A stretch of 64,000 nt of DNA from Pararoseomonas sp. SCSIO 73927. Its GTDB lineage: Bacteria > Pseudomonadota > Alphaproteobacteria > Acetobacterales > Acetobacteraceae. Below the pieces are notes generated by a model that did no database searches, was not told the DNA's origin, and saw nothing but the letters and a program-made list of their open reading frames with translations. This document shows positions 16,759 through 25,753 of the stretch, in pieces. Each line of letters opens with the position of its first letter. Within the stretch, counting starts at the first letter, position 1. A program made the position numbers and the translations under genes. Where the stretch lies: assembly GCF_037040815.1 (NCBI RefSeq), contig NZ_CP146232.1, forward strand, positions 992,001 to 1,056,000. The letters run 5' to 3'.

Positions 16759-17765
16759 GCCGTCGCCTCCGGCGCTGATGGGCCCAGATGCGCGCGCACG
16801 AAGGCCAGGGTTTCCGTCTCGTTGCCGGCCAGGAAGCGGCGGCCGAGCCAGGCGCCCCAGTGCGCCTCCCCGCCGAAGCGCATCCGGCCGGTCCGCAGCC
16901 GCTCCGTCAGCAGGTGCAGGTCCAGCTCCTCCGTGATGCCCATGGCGCCGTGCAGGGCGTGGGCGATGGCGGAGACGCGCTGCGCCGCCTCCCCCACGCG
17001 CAGCTTGGCGGCGGCGATCCGCAGGGGGTTCAGCCCGGCGATCCCGTTGCCGTCGGGCACAGAGGCGAGCTGCGCCGCCATGCGGGCGGCGAAGACGTCC
17101 TCCGTCATCACGCTGACCTGCTGCTGCACGGCCTGGAAGGCGGCGACCGGGCGGCCGAACTGCCGGCGCTCCCCCACGTGGCGGACCGTGCTCTCGAGGA
17201 CGCGCTCCATGGCACCGGCCATGGCGGCCGTCTCCGCCCAGGCACCGGCAGGGAGAGGGTCCGGGGTGGCCAGGCGCCGTCCCGCGTCGCCGGGCCAGCG
17301 CAGGACGCGGCCGAGGGGGGAGCCGGCGCCTTCGTCCTCCTCCGCCTCCTCCACGGGCAGCAGCCGCGCACCGTCTTCCCCCTGCAGCAGCACCCAGGCG
17401 GCGGTGACGGCCGAGGGCACCCGCGCGCCATCGGCGTAGGGCTCACCGAGGAGGATGGCGCCGGGCGGCGCCCTCTCCCCGGCGGCGGCCCGGCCCGTGC
17501 TGATCACGGCGCGGGCGAGCATCGTCTCGCCCAGCGGCAGCGGCACAGCGAAGCGCCCCGCCGCCATCAGCACGGGCAGGGCCTCCGCGGGGCCGAGGCC
17601 GATCCCGCCCGCCTCCTCCGGCACCAGCGCGTCGGGGAAGCCCGCGCGCTCCAGCTCCTCCCACAGCACCCCGGGCGGGCCGCCCGCGCGGATGGCGCGC
17701 ACCGCCGCGGGGGTGGCGTGGCGGGAGAACAGCTCCTCGGCAGAACGGAGCAGCAGGCCGTCCAT
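16755..17765 (-). CDS. Acyl-CoA dehydrogenase family protein (second subunit type)
   Basis: A 336-residue member of the acyl-CoA dehydrogenase family, shorter than usual. The C-terminal helical domain is well kept: VGERRQFGRPVAAFQAVQQQ (FAD pyrophosphate contacts) and HALHGAMGITEE. The N-terminal and middle parts are reduced; the usual middle-domain motif with T-E-P-x-x-G-S-D is absent. It overlaps the stop of a full-length paralogue (ATGA). Paired long and short dehydrogenases of this kind commonly form heteromeric enzymes in which one subunit supplies the catalytic base. That role is inferred here. Confidence 0.82.
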   Translation of the reverse strand: MDGLLLRSAEELFSRHATPAAVRAIRAGGPPGVLWEELERAGFPDALVPEEAGGIGLGPAEALPVLMAAGRFAVPLPLGETMLARAVISTGRAAAGERAPPGAILLGEPYADGARVPSAVTAAWVLLQGEDGARLLPVEEAEEDEGAGSPLGRVLRWPGDAGRRLATPDPLPAGAWAETAAMAGAMERVLESTVRHVGERRQFGRPVAAFQAVQQQVSVMTEDVFAARMAAQLASVPDGNGIAGLNPLRIAAAKLRVGEAAQRVSAIAHALHGAMGITEELDLHLLTERLRTGRMRFGGEAHWGAWLGRRFLAGNETETLAFVRAHLGPSAPEATA

Positions 17766-18922
17766 CAGCGCAGCCCCATCCCACGCGCGATCATGCCGCG
17801 CAGGATCTCCCGCGTGCCGCCGCGGAGCGAGAAGGAGGGCGCCATGGCCGCCGTATAGGCCAGCGTCCGCATCAGCGGCCCGGGCGGGGTGGGGCCCGGG
17901 CGGGCCAGGATGTCCGCCACCACCACCGGGATCAGCTGCTCGAACTCGGTGCCGAGGTCCTTCACCAGCGCCGCCTCCACCACGGGGCTCTCGCCCGCCA
18001 CCAGCCGCCCCGTCACGGCGACGGACATGGCGCGCAGCACGGCCAAGTGCGCCAGCAGGCGGCCCAGCAGCGCCTCCGCCGCCTCGCTCGCATTCCCGGC
18101 CTCACTGGCCTTGCGCAGCCAGCGCGCCCACTCGTCCAGCAGCACGGCGGAGGAGAGCACGCGCTCCGGCCCGCTGCGCTCGAAGGCCAGTTCGGCGTTC
18201 ACCTGTGCCCAGCCGGAGCCCTCCTCGCCGATCAGGGCATCGGCGGGCAGAAGGACGTCCTCGAACACCACCTCGGAGAAGTGGGCGTCCCCGGCCAGGT
18301 CGCGGATCGGGCCGATCCGCACGCCCGGCGCGTGCAGGTCCACGAGGATCTGGGACAGGCCCCCGTGCCGGTCCGCCGCCGTGCCGCTCGTCCGCACCAG
18401 GGCGATCATGTAGTGGGAGTGCTGGGCGTTGGTGGTCCAGATCTTCGCGCCGTTCAGCCGCCAGCCATCGCCGTCCCGCACGGCGCGGGTGGCCACGCTG
18501 GCGAGGTCCGATCCCGTGTTCGGCTCGCTCATGCCGATGCAGAAGAAGGCCTCCGCCCGGCAGATGCGCGGCAGGTAGAAGCGGCGCTGCGCCTCCGTCC
18601 CGAAGCGCTGGATCAGCGGCCCGCTCTGGCGATCCGCGATCCAGTGGGCGGAGACGGGGGCGCCGGCGGCCAGCAGCTCCTCCACCAGCACGTAGCGCGC
18701 GAAGGGGCCGCGCCCGGCGCCGCCGTACTCTCTCGGGAAGGTCAGGCCCAGCCAGCCGCGCGCGGCCAGCCCCCGGCTGAACTCGGGGTCGAAGCCCATC
18801 CAGGATCGCGCGCGCCGCTCGGGCGGGATGTCGGCCACGGTCTCCCGCAGGAAGGCGCGGATCTCCGGGCGCAGCGCCTCGTCCTCCGGCGGGATGGCGG
18901 CGAGCGGAAGGGCACCGATCAT
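17765..18922 (-). CDS. Acyl-CoA dehydrogenase
   Basis: A 385-residue flavoenzyme oxidising an acyl-CoA to an enoyl-CoA and passing electrons to electron-transfer flavoprotein. Landmarks are GLTFPREYGGAG (about 56-67), the substrate/FAD motif CIGMSEPNTGSDLASV (about 130-145), WRLNGAKIWTTNAQ (about 153-166) and the C-terminal GGTREILRGMIARGMGL. It lies in a compact operon between a Bug binding protein gene and a second dehydrogenase gene. Expected to feed the hydratase at the operon end. Confidence 0.9.
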   Translation of the reverse strand: MIGALPLAAIPPEDEALRPEIRAFLRETVADIPPERRARSWMGFDPEFSRGLAARGWLGLTFPREYGGAGRGPFARYVLVEELLAAGAPVSAHWIADRQSGPLIQRFGTEAQRRFYLPRICRAEAFFCIGMSEPNTGSDLASVATRAVRDGDGWRLNGAKIWTTNAQHSHYMIALVRTSGTAADRHGGLSQILVDLHAPGVRIGPIRDLAGDAHFSEVVFEDVLLPADALIGEEGSGWAQVNAELAFERSGPERVLSSAVLLDEWARWLRKASEAGNASEAAEALLGRLLAHLAVLRAMSVAVTGRLVAGESPVVEAALVKDLGTEFEQLIPVVVADILARPGPTPPGPLMRTLAYTAAMAPSFSLRGGTREILRGMIARGMGLR

Positions 18923-18926
18923 GCGG

Positions 18927-19907
18927 CTAGTCCAGCCTCACGCCGCTCTCGGCGATCACGCGGCCCCAGCGGGCGGTCTCCTCGCGCAGGATGCGGCCGT
19001 ACTCCTCTGGGGTGGAGCCCAGCGGCTCCGTGCCCTGCTCGGCGAGCCTCGCCCGCACCTCGGGATCGGCCAGGGCCCCCATCGCCGCGGCGTTCAGCCG
19101 TTCCACGATCGCGGGCGGTGTGCGCGCGGGCACCATCATCCCCTGCCAGGCGCCCACCTCGAAGCCGGGGATCAGCGTCTCGGCCACCGTCGGCACGTCC
19201 GGCAGCGGCGCCAGGCGCTTTGTGCTGGTCACGGCCAGGGCGCGCAGCCGGCCCTCGCGGATCAGGGGCAGGGCGGAGTTCACCGTGTCCGTCAGGAACT
19301 GCACCTGCCCCGCGGCGGCGTCCACCAGGGCCGGGGCGCTGCCGCGGTAGCCGACATGCACGGCCTCCAGCCCCTGGGACCGCAGCAGCAGGAAGGCGCC
19401 GAGATGGGTGACGTTGCCGTTCCCCGCGGAGCCGTAGGAGAGCTTCCCCGGCCGCGCGCGCAGGTGCTCCACGAAGCCCTGCAGGTCGTGCACGGGCAGG
19501 GAGGGGTTCACCGCGAGCACCAGCGGGATGGTCGCGGTCTGTAGCACCGGCGACAGGTCGCGCGCCGCGTCGTAGGGCAGGCGGGTGTAGAGCGCGGGGC
19601 TGAGCGCGATGGAAGAGGTGTTGTAAAGCACCGTGTAGCCGTCCGGCTCCGCCTTCGCGACGGCCTCGTTCCCGATGTTGCCGTTGGCGCCGGGCCGGTT
19701 CTCCACGGGGATGGGCTGGCCCAGGGCCCGCGACATGCGCTCCGCCAGCACGCGCGCCACGATGTCGGTCGGCCCGCCCGGCGGGAAGGGCACCACCAGC
19801 CGGATCGGCCGCGCGGGCCAGGGGGCCGGCTGGGCGCGCGCGGCGGGTGCGGCCGCCAGCAGCGCGCCAAAGCCCGCCAGCAGGGTGCGGCGATCGGGGT
19901 GGGTCAT
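18927..19907 (-). CDS. Bug family (tripartite tricarboxylate transporter) solute-binding protein
   Basis: A 326-residue periplasmic binding protein. The twin-Arg-like N-terminus DRRTLLAGFGALLAAAPAARAQ is an export signal. The mature start PWPARPIRLVVPFPPGGPTD is the hallmark of Bug receptors, and VENRPGANGNIGNEAVAKA supplies the carboxylate-binding loop. Bug proteins bind small organic acids for TctAB-type transporters or for sensing; no TctA/B genes are in this window. The ATG overlaps the CoA-transferase stop (ATGA). Context suggests that its ligand is the acid activated by the CoA-transferase. Confidence 0.92.
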   Translation of the reverse strand: MTHPDRRTLLAGFGALLAAAPAARAQPAPWPARPIRLVVPFPPGGPTDIVARVLAERMSRALGQPIPVENRPGANGNIGNEAVAKAEPDGYTVLYNTSSIALSPALYTRLPYDAARDLSPVLQTATIPLVLAVNPSLPVHDLQGFVEHLRARPGKLSYGSAGNGNVTHLGAFLLLRSQGLEAVHVGYRGSAPALVDAAAGQVQFLTDTVNSALPLIREGRLRALAVTSTKRLAPLPDVPTVAETLIPGFEVGAWQGMMVPARTPPAIVERLNAAAMGALADPEVRARLAEQGTEPLGSTPEEYGRILREETARWGRVIAESGVRLD

Positions 19908-21235
19908 GCTGTCCTCTCCGCTTCCCGGTCCTGGTTCCGGTCCTGGCGGGCGGGCCCGGCGGCGGCGATGACGCCGCTGGCGAGCAGCGCCTCGATCTCC
20001 CGCCCGCCGAGCCCCAGCTCGGAGGCGAGCACGGCGCGCGTGTCCTGCCCCAGGCGCGGCGGGGCGAGGCGATAGCTGGCCGGGCTGCGGGACAGGCGGG
20101 CGGGGTAGGCGATGACATCCATCTCCGTCCCGTCGTCCCGGCGCATCCGGCGCAGCATTTCCCGCGCGGCGATCTGCGGGTCCGCCAGGATCTGGTCGAT
20201 GGAGTTGATCGGCCCGCCCGGCACCCCGGCCTTCGCCATGGCGTCCAGCAGCTCCGCCGCGCGCCAGGGCGCGATGGAGCGGGCCAGCTCCACCTCCAGC
20301 ACGCGCCGGTCGCGCAGCCGTCCGGCATTGCCGGCGAAGCGCGGATCGGCCGCGAGGTCGTCGCGCCCGAGCAGGCGGCAGAGGGCCTGGAACTGCCCGT
20401 CGCTCCCGCAGGTGACGAGGATGTAGTCGTCGGCGCAGGCGAAATCCCGGTAGGGCACGACGTTGGGATGCGCGTTGCCCAGCCGCCGCGGCACCTCGCC
20501 GCCGACGAGGTGGTTCATTGCCTGGTTCACCAGCAGCGCCACCTGGCTGTCGAGCAGGGCGCAGTCGATGTGCTGCCCTTCCCCGGTGCGGTGCCGGTGG
20601 TTCAGCGCCGCCAGGACCGCGGTGGTGGCGTAGAGGCCGGTGAACAGGTCGCTGACGGGCAGCCCGACCTTCACCGGCCCCTCGCCCGGCTCGCCCTCCG
20701 GGCGGCCGGTCACGCTCATCAGCCCGCTCATGCCCTGGATCAGGAAGTCGTAGCCGCCGCGCGCCGCGTAGGGGCCGGTCTGGCCGAAGCCGGTGATGGA
20801 GAGGTAGAGGAGGCGCGGGTTCCGCCGCAGCAGGGCCGCCGCGTCCAGCCCGTACTTCGCGAGCCCGCCCACGCGGTAGTTCTCGACGAGGATGTCGGCC
20901 CCATCGGCCAGGCGCTGCACCAGGGCCGCCCCCTCGGGCCGCGCGAAGTCGATCGCCAGCGACCGCTTGTTGCGGTTGGCGCAGAGGTAGTAGGCCGCGT
21001 CGGGCCGCGCCGATCCGTCCTCCAGGAAGGGCGGGCCCCAGCCGCGGGTGTCGTCGCCCTTGCCGGGCCGCTCCACCTTCAGCACCTCGGCCCCCAGGTC
21101 GCCCAGGATCTGCGTCGCCCAGGGGGCGGCGAGGACGCGGGAGAGGTCGAGCACCTTCAGCCCGGCCAGGGGTCCGGGGGACGGTTCCACGCCGCGAGGA
21201 CGATCCTCGCCGGACAGACCTGCCGACTGGCCCAT
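19904..21235 (-). CDS. CaiB/BaiF family CoA-transferase
   Basis: A 443-residue class III CoA-transferase that moves CoA between carboxylic acids. The N-terminal GLKVLDLSRVLAAPWATQ, the central YLCANRNKRSLAIDF and VENYRVGGLAKYGLD, and GFGQTGPYAARGGYDFLIQ are characteristic. The catalytic Asp is expected in the SDLFTGLYA segment. I chose ATG 21235 because GGGAGG precedes it; the ATG at 21286 has no RBS and lies inside the probable operator. First gene of the leftward operon opposite an IclR-type regulator. Confidence 0.9.
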   Translation of the reverse strand: MGQSAGLSGEDRPRGVEPSPGPLAGLKVLDLSRVLAAPWATQILGDLGAEVLKVERPGKGDDTRGWGPPFLEDGSARPDAAYYLCANRNKRSLAIDFARPEGAALVQRLADGADILVENYRVGGLAKYGLDAAALLRRNPRLLYLSITGFGQTGPYAARGGYDFLIQGMSGLMSVTGRPEGEPGEGPVKVGLPVSDLFTGLYATTAVLAALNHRHRTGEGQHIDCALLDSQVALLVNQAMNHLVGGEVPRRLGNAHPNVVPYRDFACADDYILVTCGSDGQFQALCRLLGRDDLAADPRFAGNAGRLRDRRVLEVELARSIAPWRAAELLDAMAKAGVPGGPINSIDQILADPQIAAREMLRRMRRDDGTEMDVIAYPARLSRSPASYRLAPPRLGQDTRAVLASELGLGGREIEALLASGVIAAAGPARQDRNQDREAERTA

Positions 21236-21280
21236 TCGGGCGCTTCCTCCCGGCAGCAGGTTCCCCGGCCGCCCTGTCAG

Positions 21281-21305
21281 TTTCATTTGCTGAAATTGTG
21301 TTTCA
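21281..21305. promoter_or_regulatory. IclR-type operator candidate
   Basis: Three half-sites lie exactly 10 bases apart: TTTCA (21281), TGAAA (21291) and TTTCA (21301). The last two make a 15-bp palindrome, TGAAATTGTGTTTCA. The site lies between the divergent CoA-transferase and IclR genes. IclR-family proteins typically bind such 15-bp palindromes, so autoregulation and operon control are likely. Confidence 0.6.
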
Positions 21306-21372
21306 CAACTAGCCTAGCAGCGGGATCCCGGGCCGGGGAACAGAGATTCGCCGCCCTTCGAAAGATTCGTCG

Positions 21373-22164
21373 ATGCCCTCCTACGAACCCGTCACCGCCC
21401 TGCTCCGCGGCCTGGAGGTGCTCCGCGCGGTGAACCGGCCGGACGGCGCCACGGTGAAGGACATCCACCGCCTCACCGGCCTCAACCAGCCGGCGGTGGT
21501 GCGGATGCTGGAGACGCTGATCCATGCGGGGCTGGTGATCCGCCAGCGGGACAGGGCCGCCTACCTGCCCACCGGGCGCACGCTCGAGCTCAGCGCGGGC
21601 TACGTGGCGCACCGGGAGGTCGGCATCGCCGCCACGCCGGTGATGGAGGCGCTGCGGCGGAGCACCGGCTGGCCCTCCGATGTCGGCGTCTTCGACGGGG
21701 ACGCGATGGTCGTCGCCCATACCAGCCGGGTCGAGGGGCGGCTGCTCTTCGGGCGGCGCCCCGGCTACCGGGCGCCCGTGCTGGGAACCTCGCTCGGCCG
21801 CGCCTTCCTCGCCTTCTGCGGGCCGGCGGAGCGGGAGCGCGCCCTGGCGCTGGCCGCCGCGGCGCCCGATCCCTGGAACGACCCGGCGCGCGACCCGCCC
21901 CGCGCGGACGACCTCCTCCGCGGGGTGCGCGAGGCCGGCTTCGCCACCATGGACGGCGCCTATGCCGCCCGGGAGTACGGCGGGCTGGCCGGCGCGATCG
22001 GCGTGCCCGTGCTGCTCGACGGGGTGGCCGTGGCCGCGCTGAACCTGATGTACCTCAACGAGGCGGCGGAGCGGGACGAGGTCGTGCGGCGCCTGCTGCC
22101 CGTGCTGCAGGGCGCGGCGGCGGAGGTCTCGGCCGCCCTTGCTCGGTCGCGCGGCAGGGGCTGA
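21373..22164 (+). CDS. IclR family transcriptional regulator
   Basis: A 263-residue regulator. The N-terminal winged helix (about 8-70) reads LLRGLEVLRAVN with recognition helix LNQPAVVRMLETLIHAG. The C-terminal ligand domain begins with SAGYVAHREVGIAATPVMEAL and contains RRPGYRAPVLGTSLGRAFLAF. It diverges from the acyl-CoA catabolism operon, so it probably controls that operon in response to the acid or its CoA ester. It converges with the 1116-aa gene of the T3SS operon; a short GGAGGG/CCCTCC hairpin at 22206-22220 lies between them. Confidence 0.9.
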   Translation: MPSYEPVTALLRGLEVLRAVNRPDGATVKDIHRLTGLNQPAVVRMLETLIHAGLVIRQRDRAAYLPTGRTLELSAGYVAHREVGIAATPVMEALRRSTGWPSDVGVFDGDAMVVAHTSRVEGRLLFGRRPGYRAPVLGTSLGRAFLAFCGPAERERALALAAAAPDPWNDPARDPPRADDLLRGVREAGFATMDGAYAAREYGGLAGAIGVPVLLDGVAVAALNLMYLNEAAERDEVVRRLLPVLQGAAAEVSAALARSRGRG

Positions 22165-22270
22165 GGGTAGCGGCAGAGGGCGGAGAAACGGCCGGGGAAA
22201 GCTCCGGAGGGAGACCCTCCTCCGGGACAGGCCGCGGCCCCAAGACCGGAACACCGGCCCACGGCCCGCC

Positions 22271-25200
22271 CTACCCGACGATCTCGAACCGCCCCAGCCT
22301 CGCCGCGATGGCGAGCCCGTCCCCGCGGGACAGCCGCGCGACATGGGCCGTGCGGATCGCCGCCGCGCCCCAGTGGCCGAGGGCGCGCGCGGCCGCGTCC
22401 AGCCCGCCCTCCCCGCGCAGGGCAGAGGCGGCGGCGATGGCGAAGCCCTCGCGCGCGGCGTCCAGGCCCGTGGGGCCGTCATCCGCCGCGGCCGCCCCGC
22501 TCCAGCTCCCGCCGAGGACGGAGGAGAGGGAGAGCGCGGCGCCAGAGGCGAGGGCCAGCGCCAGCCCGCCCCGCAGCGGCGGCGGCGCGGCGCGCAGCAG
22601 CGGCGTGGGGGAGGCGCCGGCGGCCGTCATCGCGTCCCAGGCGGCCAGTGGCCCGTGCAGCCCGGCCAGCATCGCGAGGCCGGCCGGGCTGGCGGCGGCG
22701 CCGGGGGGCGGGCCATGGCGTTCCTGCCGCACCAGCTCCGCCACCCAATCCCCCGCAAGGCCGGCCCAGGCCTGGCGGCGGCGACCCGCGCCCTCGCCGC
22801 GGCGGGCGCTCTCCATGGCCAGCAGCGCGGCGGCGATGGCCTCGCGCGCGCGGGCGGCACCGGGGCCGCTGCCGTGCGGGCCGGCGGGGGCGCCGAGGCC
22901 GTAGGCGAGGACGAGGCGCAGCTCCTCCTCGGCCTGGGCGGCGCGAACGGTGGCGCCGTCGCGCAGCACGGTCCAGCCGGCCTCCTCGCCGACGCCGCGG
23001 ATCACCTCGATGCGGGGCGGGACGCTCTCCGAGAGGGCCACGCCCTCCTCCCCGGTGCGGGCGATGCCGGCCAGCAGCAGGTGCGCGGGCGAGCCCCCCC
23101 AGGTGGCGATGCCCTGGCCGGGCGCGAGGTCGGCGAGGCGCGCGGCGCGCCCCTCCCGCAGCCGGGCGAGGAGGGCCATCCCCTCCTCGATCGCGGCGGC
23201 AGGGCCGGCGGGGCCGACCGCGACGAGCGCGGCGGTGTCGTCCTCGCGCCAGAGCCGGGGGGTGCTCTCCGGCAAGGGTGCGGCGCCGGGGGCGGGGGCG
23301 AGGTCGATGGGGACGGGCACGGGGCTGGTGACGGAGACGTAGGCGCCCGCCATCGCCTCCCGCCGTGGGTCCGCGCCCTCGCCCAGGTGCAGCGTGGCGC
23401 CGCCGGCGCCGGGGGCGGGCGGCGCGCCGGCCGTGAGGGGCGGGGCGGTCGCGCCCCCCTCGCCGCGGGTCCCGGCGGCGGCGGTGCCCATCGCGGCCCC
23501 GGCCACGGCCCAGCCGGCCGGGCCCGGGGCGAAGGAGAGGGTCATCCCGGCGGCCGCGGCGGCCTCGGCCGGGGCCCCGAAAGAGGTGGGCAGGACGGGC
23601 GCCGCCTCCGCGCCCGCGACGTGCCGCTGCACCGCCTCGGCGGCCGGGGCCGCGTGCCGCGTCCAGAAGGCGGCGGCCTCGGGCGTGATCGCGGGGTCGA
23701 TCCGCAGCGCGACGGCCGGGGGGACGGAGACCGCCTCGATCCCGCCGCCCAGGACCACGCCGCCCGCGTCCCCGCCGGGCGGGACGGCGATGGTCAGCGG
23801 CGGCATCGCGATGCCGAGGGAGGGCTCGCGCGCCAGGGCCACCACGGCGGCACTGCCGGGCGGCAGCGCGGCGCCGGTCGCGATCGGGGCGGGCTGCCCG
23901 GCGGCCACCAGCAGCGCCGCCGCGGTGCCGGGGGGCAGCTCGGCGGGCGGCCCCAGCACCGCTCGCGCCTCCTGCCGCGCCGCCTCGGCCGCGAGGCGCG
24001 AGAGAGGTTCCGCGGCGGTCGGGCGCGAGGGGGACTCCGCGCCGGTGAGGCGCGCGAGGGCGGCAGCGCTCTCCGGCGTGAGCGAGGCCTGGAGGTCGCG
24101 CAGGGCGGCGTCGGCGGCAGAGGCGACCTCGCGCGGCGCCCCGGCCCGCAGCAGCGTTGCGGCGGGGCTGCCCACGGCGTCGAGGCGGGCCAGGCCGGCG
24201 GCGTCCGGGATCGCGGCTGCCGCCCTCTCGACCACGGGCGGGGCCGCGCCCCCGACACCCGCGGCCGGCGGCGCGGGGGCGCCCGGAAGAGCCTCGCTCG
24301 CGGGTCGCGCCGGCGTTCCGGTGGCATCCGTCACGGTCCGGACGGCACCCGGCAGGGCCGGCGCGGCGGCGGGGGTGGGCAGGGCCTCGGCGAGGGACCG
24401 GGTGACCGTCCCGACCGCGTCGGTCACCGTCCGGGCGATCCCCTGGGCCGCCCCCTGGACAGCCCCCTGGGTCGCCCCCTGGGCCGCGACGCCCGCCGCG
24501 GGCAGGGCCGGCGAGGCGGTCGGCCCGGTTGGCACGCCCTCCGTCACGCTCCGGACCGCCGCGCCCGCGGCATCGACCGTCGCGCGGACGGCGCCCGCGG
24601 GGCCCTGGGGAACCGCCGGGCCGGGCGTCGGCAGCGCCGGCCCGGCCGGCAGGGCCTCGGTCGCGGCCCGGATCGCGTTCTGCAGCAGGCCCGACGGGGC
24701 GGGGAGCCCCGGCGCGGGCGCTGCGCCGCCGACGAGGGTCTGCAGCACCTGCCCAACGCCCTGGGTCACGCCCTGCAGGGTCGAGGAGACCGCCCCGATG
24801 ACCCCTCCGACCGGACCCGGCGCCGGGAAGCCGGCTTGGCCGCCGGCCCAGCTATCCGTGCCCCGGGCTGGCGGGGCCGTCGTCCCCGCACCCGGCGGCG
24901 GGCCGCCGGCGGCCGCAGGACCCGGCCCGGCCCCCGGCCCGGTCGCCGGCCCGGTCGCCGGCCCCTGGCCGCGGTTCGATATCGTTCCTGCAAGACCCTG
25001 TCCGGGACCGGCATTCGCCACCGGCTGCCCCGGCCCGCCGGGCGCGCCGGCCCCGGCATTGCCGCCCATGGGGCCCGGCACTCCGCCCGCCGCGCCCGGC
25101 GTTCCCGCACCAACCTTACCGCCGATCGGGCCCGGCGTTCCGGTTCCGGCGATGCCGCCCGCCGGGGCCGGCACCCCGAAGCCCCCATTGCCGACCGCCG

Positions 25201-25621
25201 GGCCCGGCACTCCGGCCCCTGGCTGGCCGCCGATTGCGCCCGGCACCCCGGGCCCGGCGTTGATCCCCGCCGGACCTGGCGCCGTCGGAGCCGGCGCGTT
25301 CGGCCCCAAGGGCCAGCCGGCATCCCAGCGCGCGCCGTTGCTGTCCCGCCGCGGCCCGCCATTCCCGCCGGGGATCACGCCGTCCCAGGCGCCAGGGTCG
25401 CCGCGGCCGCCGGCCTCGTTCCGCTTGCCGCCGCCGAGCAGCCCGCCCAGCAGGTCGTTCACGGCCCCCGTGGTCTCCTTCAGGAGCTCGCCCGGCAGCT
25501 TCAGCCCGCCCTCGGCCGCGTCGGCGAGGGACTTGTCCCAGCGCTCCCCGCCTCCCCCGCCGGCGCCCTCCTTCGGGCCTCCGCCGAGCAATCCCTTGAT
25601 GCCGCCCCCGAGGAGGGTCAT
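22271..25621 (-). CDS. 1116-aa Gly/Pro/Ala-rich protein at the end of the T3SS operon
   Basis: A large protein of unknown function with no Sec signal. ATG 25621 has a perfect GGAGG RBS. The N-terminus MTLLGGGIKGLLGGGPKEG is glycine-rich, as in two small proteins of this locus. Residues about 105-255 are degenerate collagen-like Gly/Pro repeats. Residues about 300-460 contain repeated segments around RTVTDA, SEALP and AAVRSVTEG. The C-terminal half is Ala-rich and more regular, ending in helices without a recognised family. It is the last gene after sctU. No sctP (needle-length ruler) is otherwise evident, so a ruler or a secreted effector are the two best guesses. Neither is supported by a domain. 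Confidence 0.6.
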   Translation of the reverse strand: MTLLGGGIKGLLGGGPKEGAGGGGGERWDKSLADAAEGGLKLPGELLKETTGAVNDLLGGLLGGGKRNEAGGRGDPGAWDGVIPGGNGGPRRDSNGARWDAGWPLGPNAPAPTAPGPAGINAGPGVPGAIGGQPGAGVPGPAVGNGGFGVPAPAGGIAGTGTPGPIGGKVGAGTPGAAGGVPGPMGGNAGAGAPGGPGQPVANAGPGQGLAGTISNRGQGPATGPATGPGAGPGPAAAGGPPPGAGTTAPPARGTDSWAGGQAGFPAPGPVGGVIGAVSSTLQGVTQGVGQVLQTLVGGAAPAPGLPAPSGLLQNAIRAATEALPAGPALPTPGPAVPQGPAGAVRATVDAAGAAVRSVTEGVPTGPTASPALPAAGVAAQGATQGAVQGAAQGIARTVTDAVGTVTRSLAEALPTPAAAPALPGAVRTVTDATGTPARPASEALPGAPAPPAAGVGGAAPPVVERAAAAIPDAAGLARLDAVGSPAATLLRAGAPREVASAADAALRDLQASLTPESAAALARLTGAESPSRPTAAEPLSRLAAEAARQEARAVLGPPAELPPGTAAALLVAAGQPAPIATGAALPPGSAAVVALAREPSLGIAMPPLTIAVPPGGDAGGVVLGGGIEAVSVPPAVALRIDPAITPEAAAFWTRHAAPAAEAVQRHVAGAEAAPVLPTSFGAPAEAAAAAGMTLSFAPGPAGWAVAGAAMGTAAAGTRGEGGATAPPLTAGAPPAPGAGGATLHLGEGADPRREAMAGAYVSVTSPVPVPIDLAPAPGAAPLPESTPRLWREDDTAALVAVGPAGPAAAIEEGMALLARLREGRAARLADLAPGQGIATWGGSPAHLLLAGIARTGEEGVALSESVPPRIEVIRGVGEEAGWTVLRDGATVRAAQAEEELRLVLAYGLGAPAGPHGSGPGAARAREAIAAALLAMESARRGEGAGRRRQAWAGLAGDWVAELVRQERHGPPPGAAASPAGLAMLAGLHGPLAAWDAMTAAGASPTPLLRAAPPPLRGGLALALASGAALSLSSVLGGSWSGAAAADDGPTGLDAAREGFAIAAASALRGEGGLDAAARALGHWGAAAIRTAHVARLSRGDGLAIAARLGRFEIVG

Positions 25622-25753
25622 GGGCGTCCTCCGTTCCGCCGCGCCGGGGCGCAGCATGGCCGGGCCGCGGGCGGCGCGGTGTGAAACCCGTCCCGCCTCG
25701 CGCGATTCTGACCAGCGCCGCCGGGCCGCGGCGCGGGACAAGGGAGCACGGGG

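Noticed and set aside
22139..25684. Very long plus-strand frames opposite the 1116-aa gene, including one from 23394 to 27050
   Set aside because: The minus frame has a perfect RBS, sits in operon order and ends at the convergent border. The plus frames run on through sctU, a certain gene.
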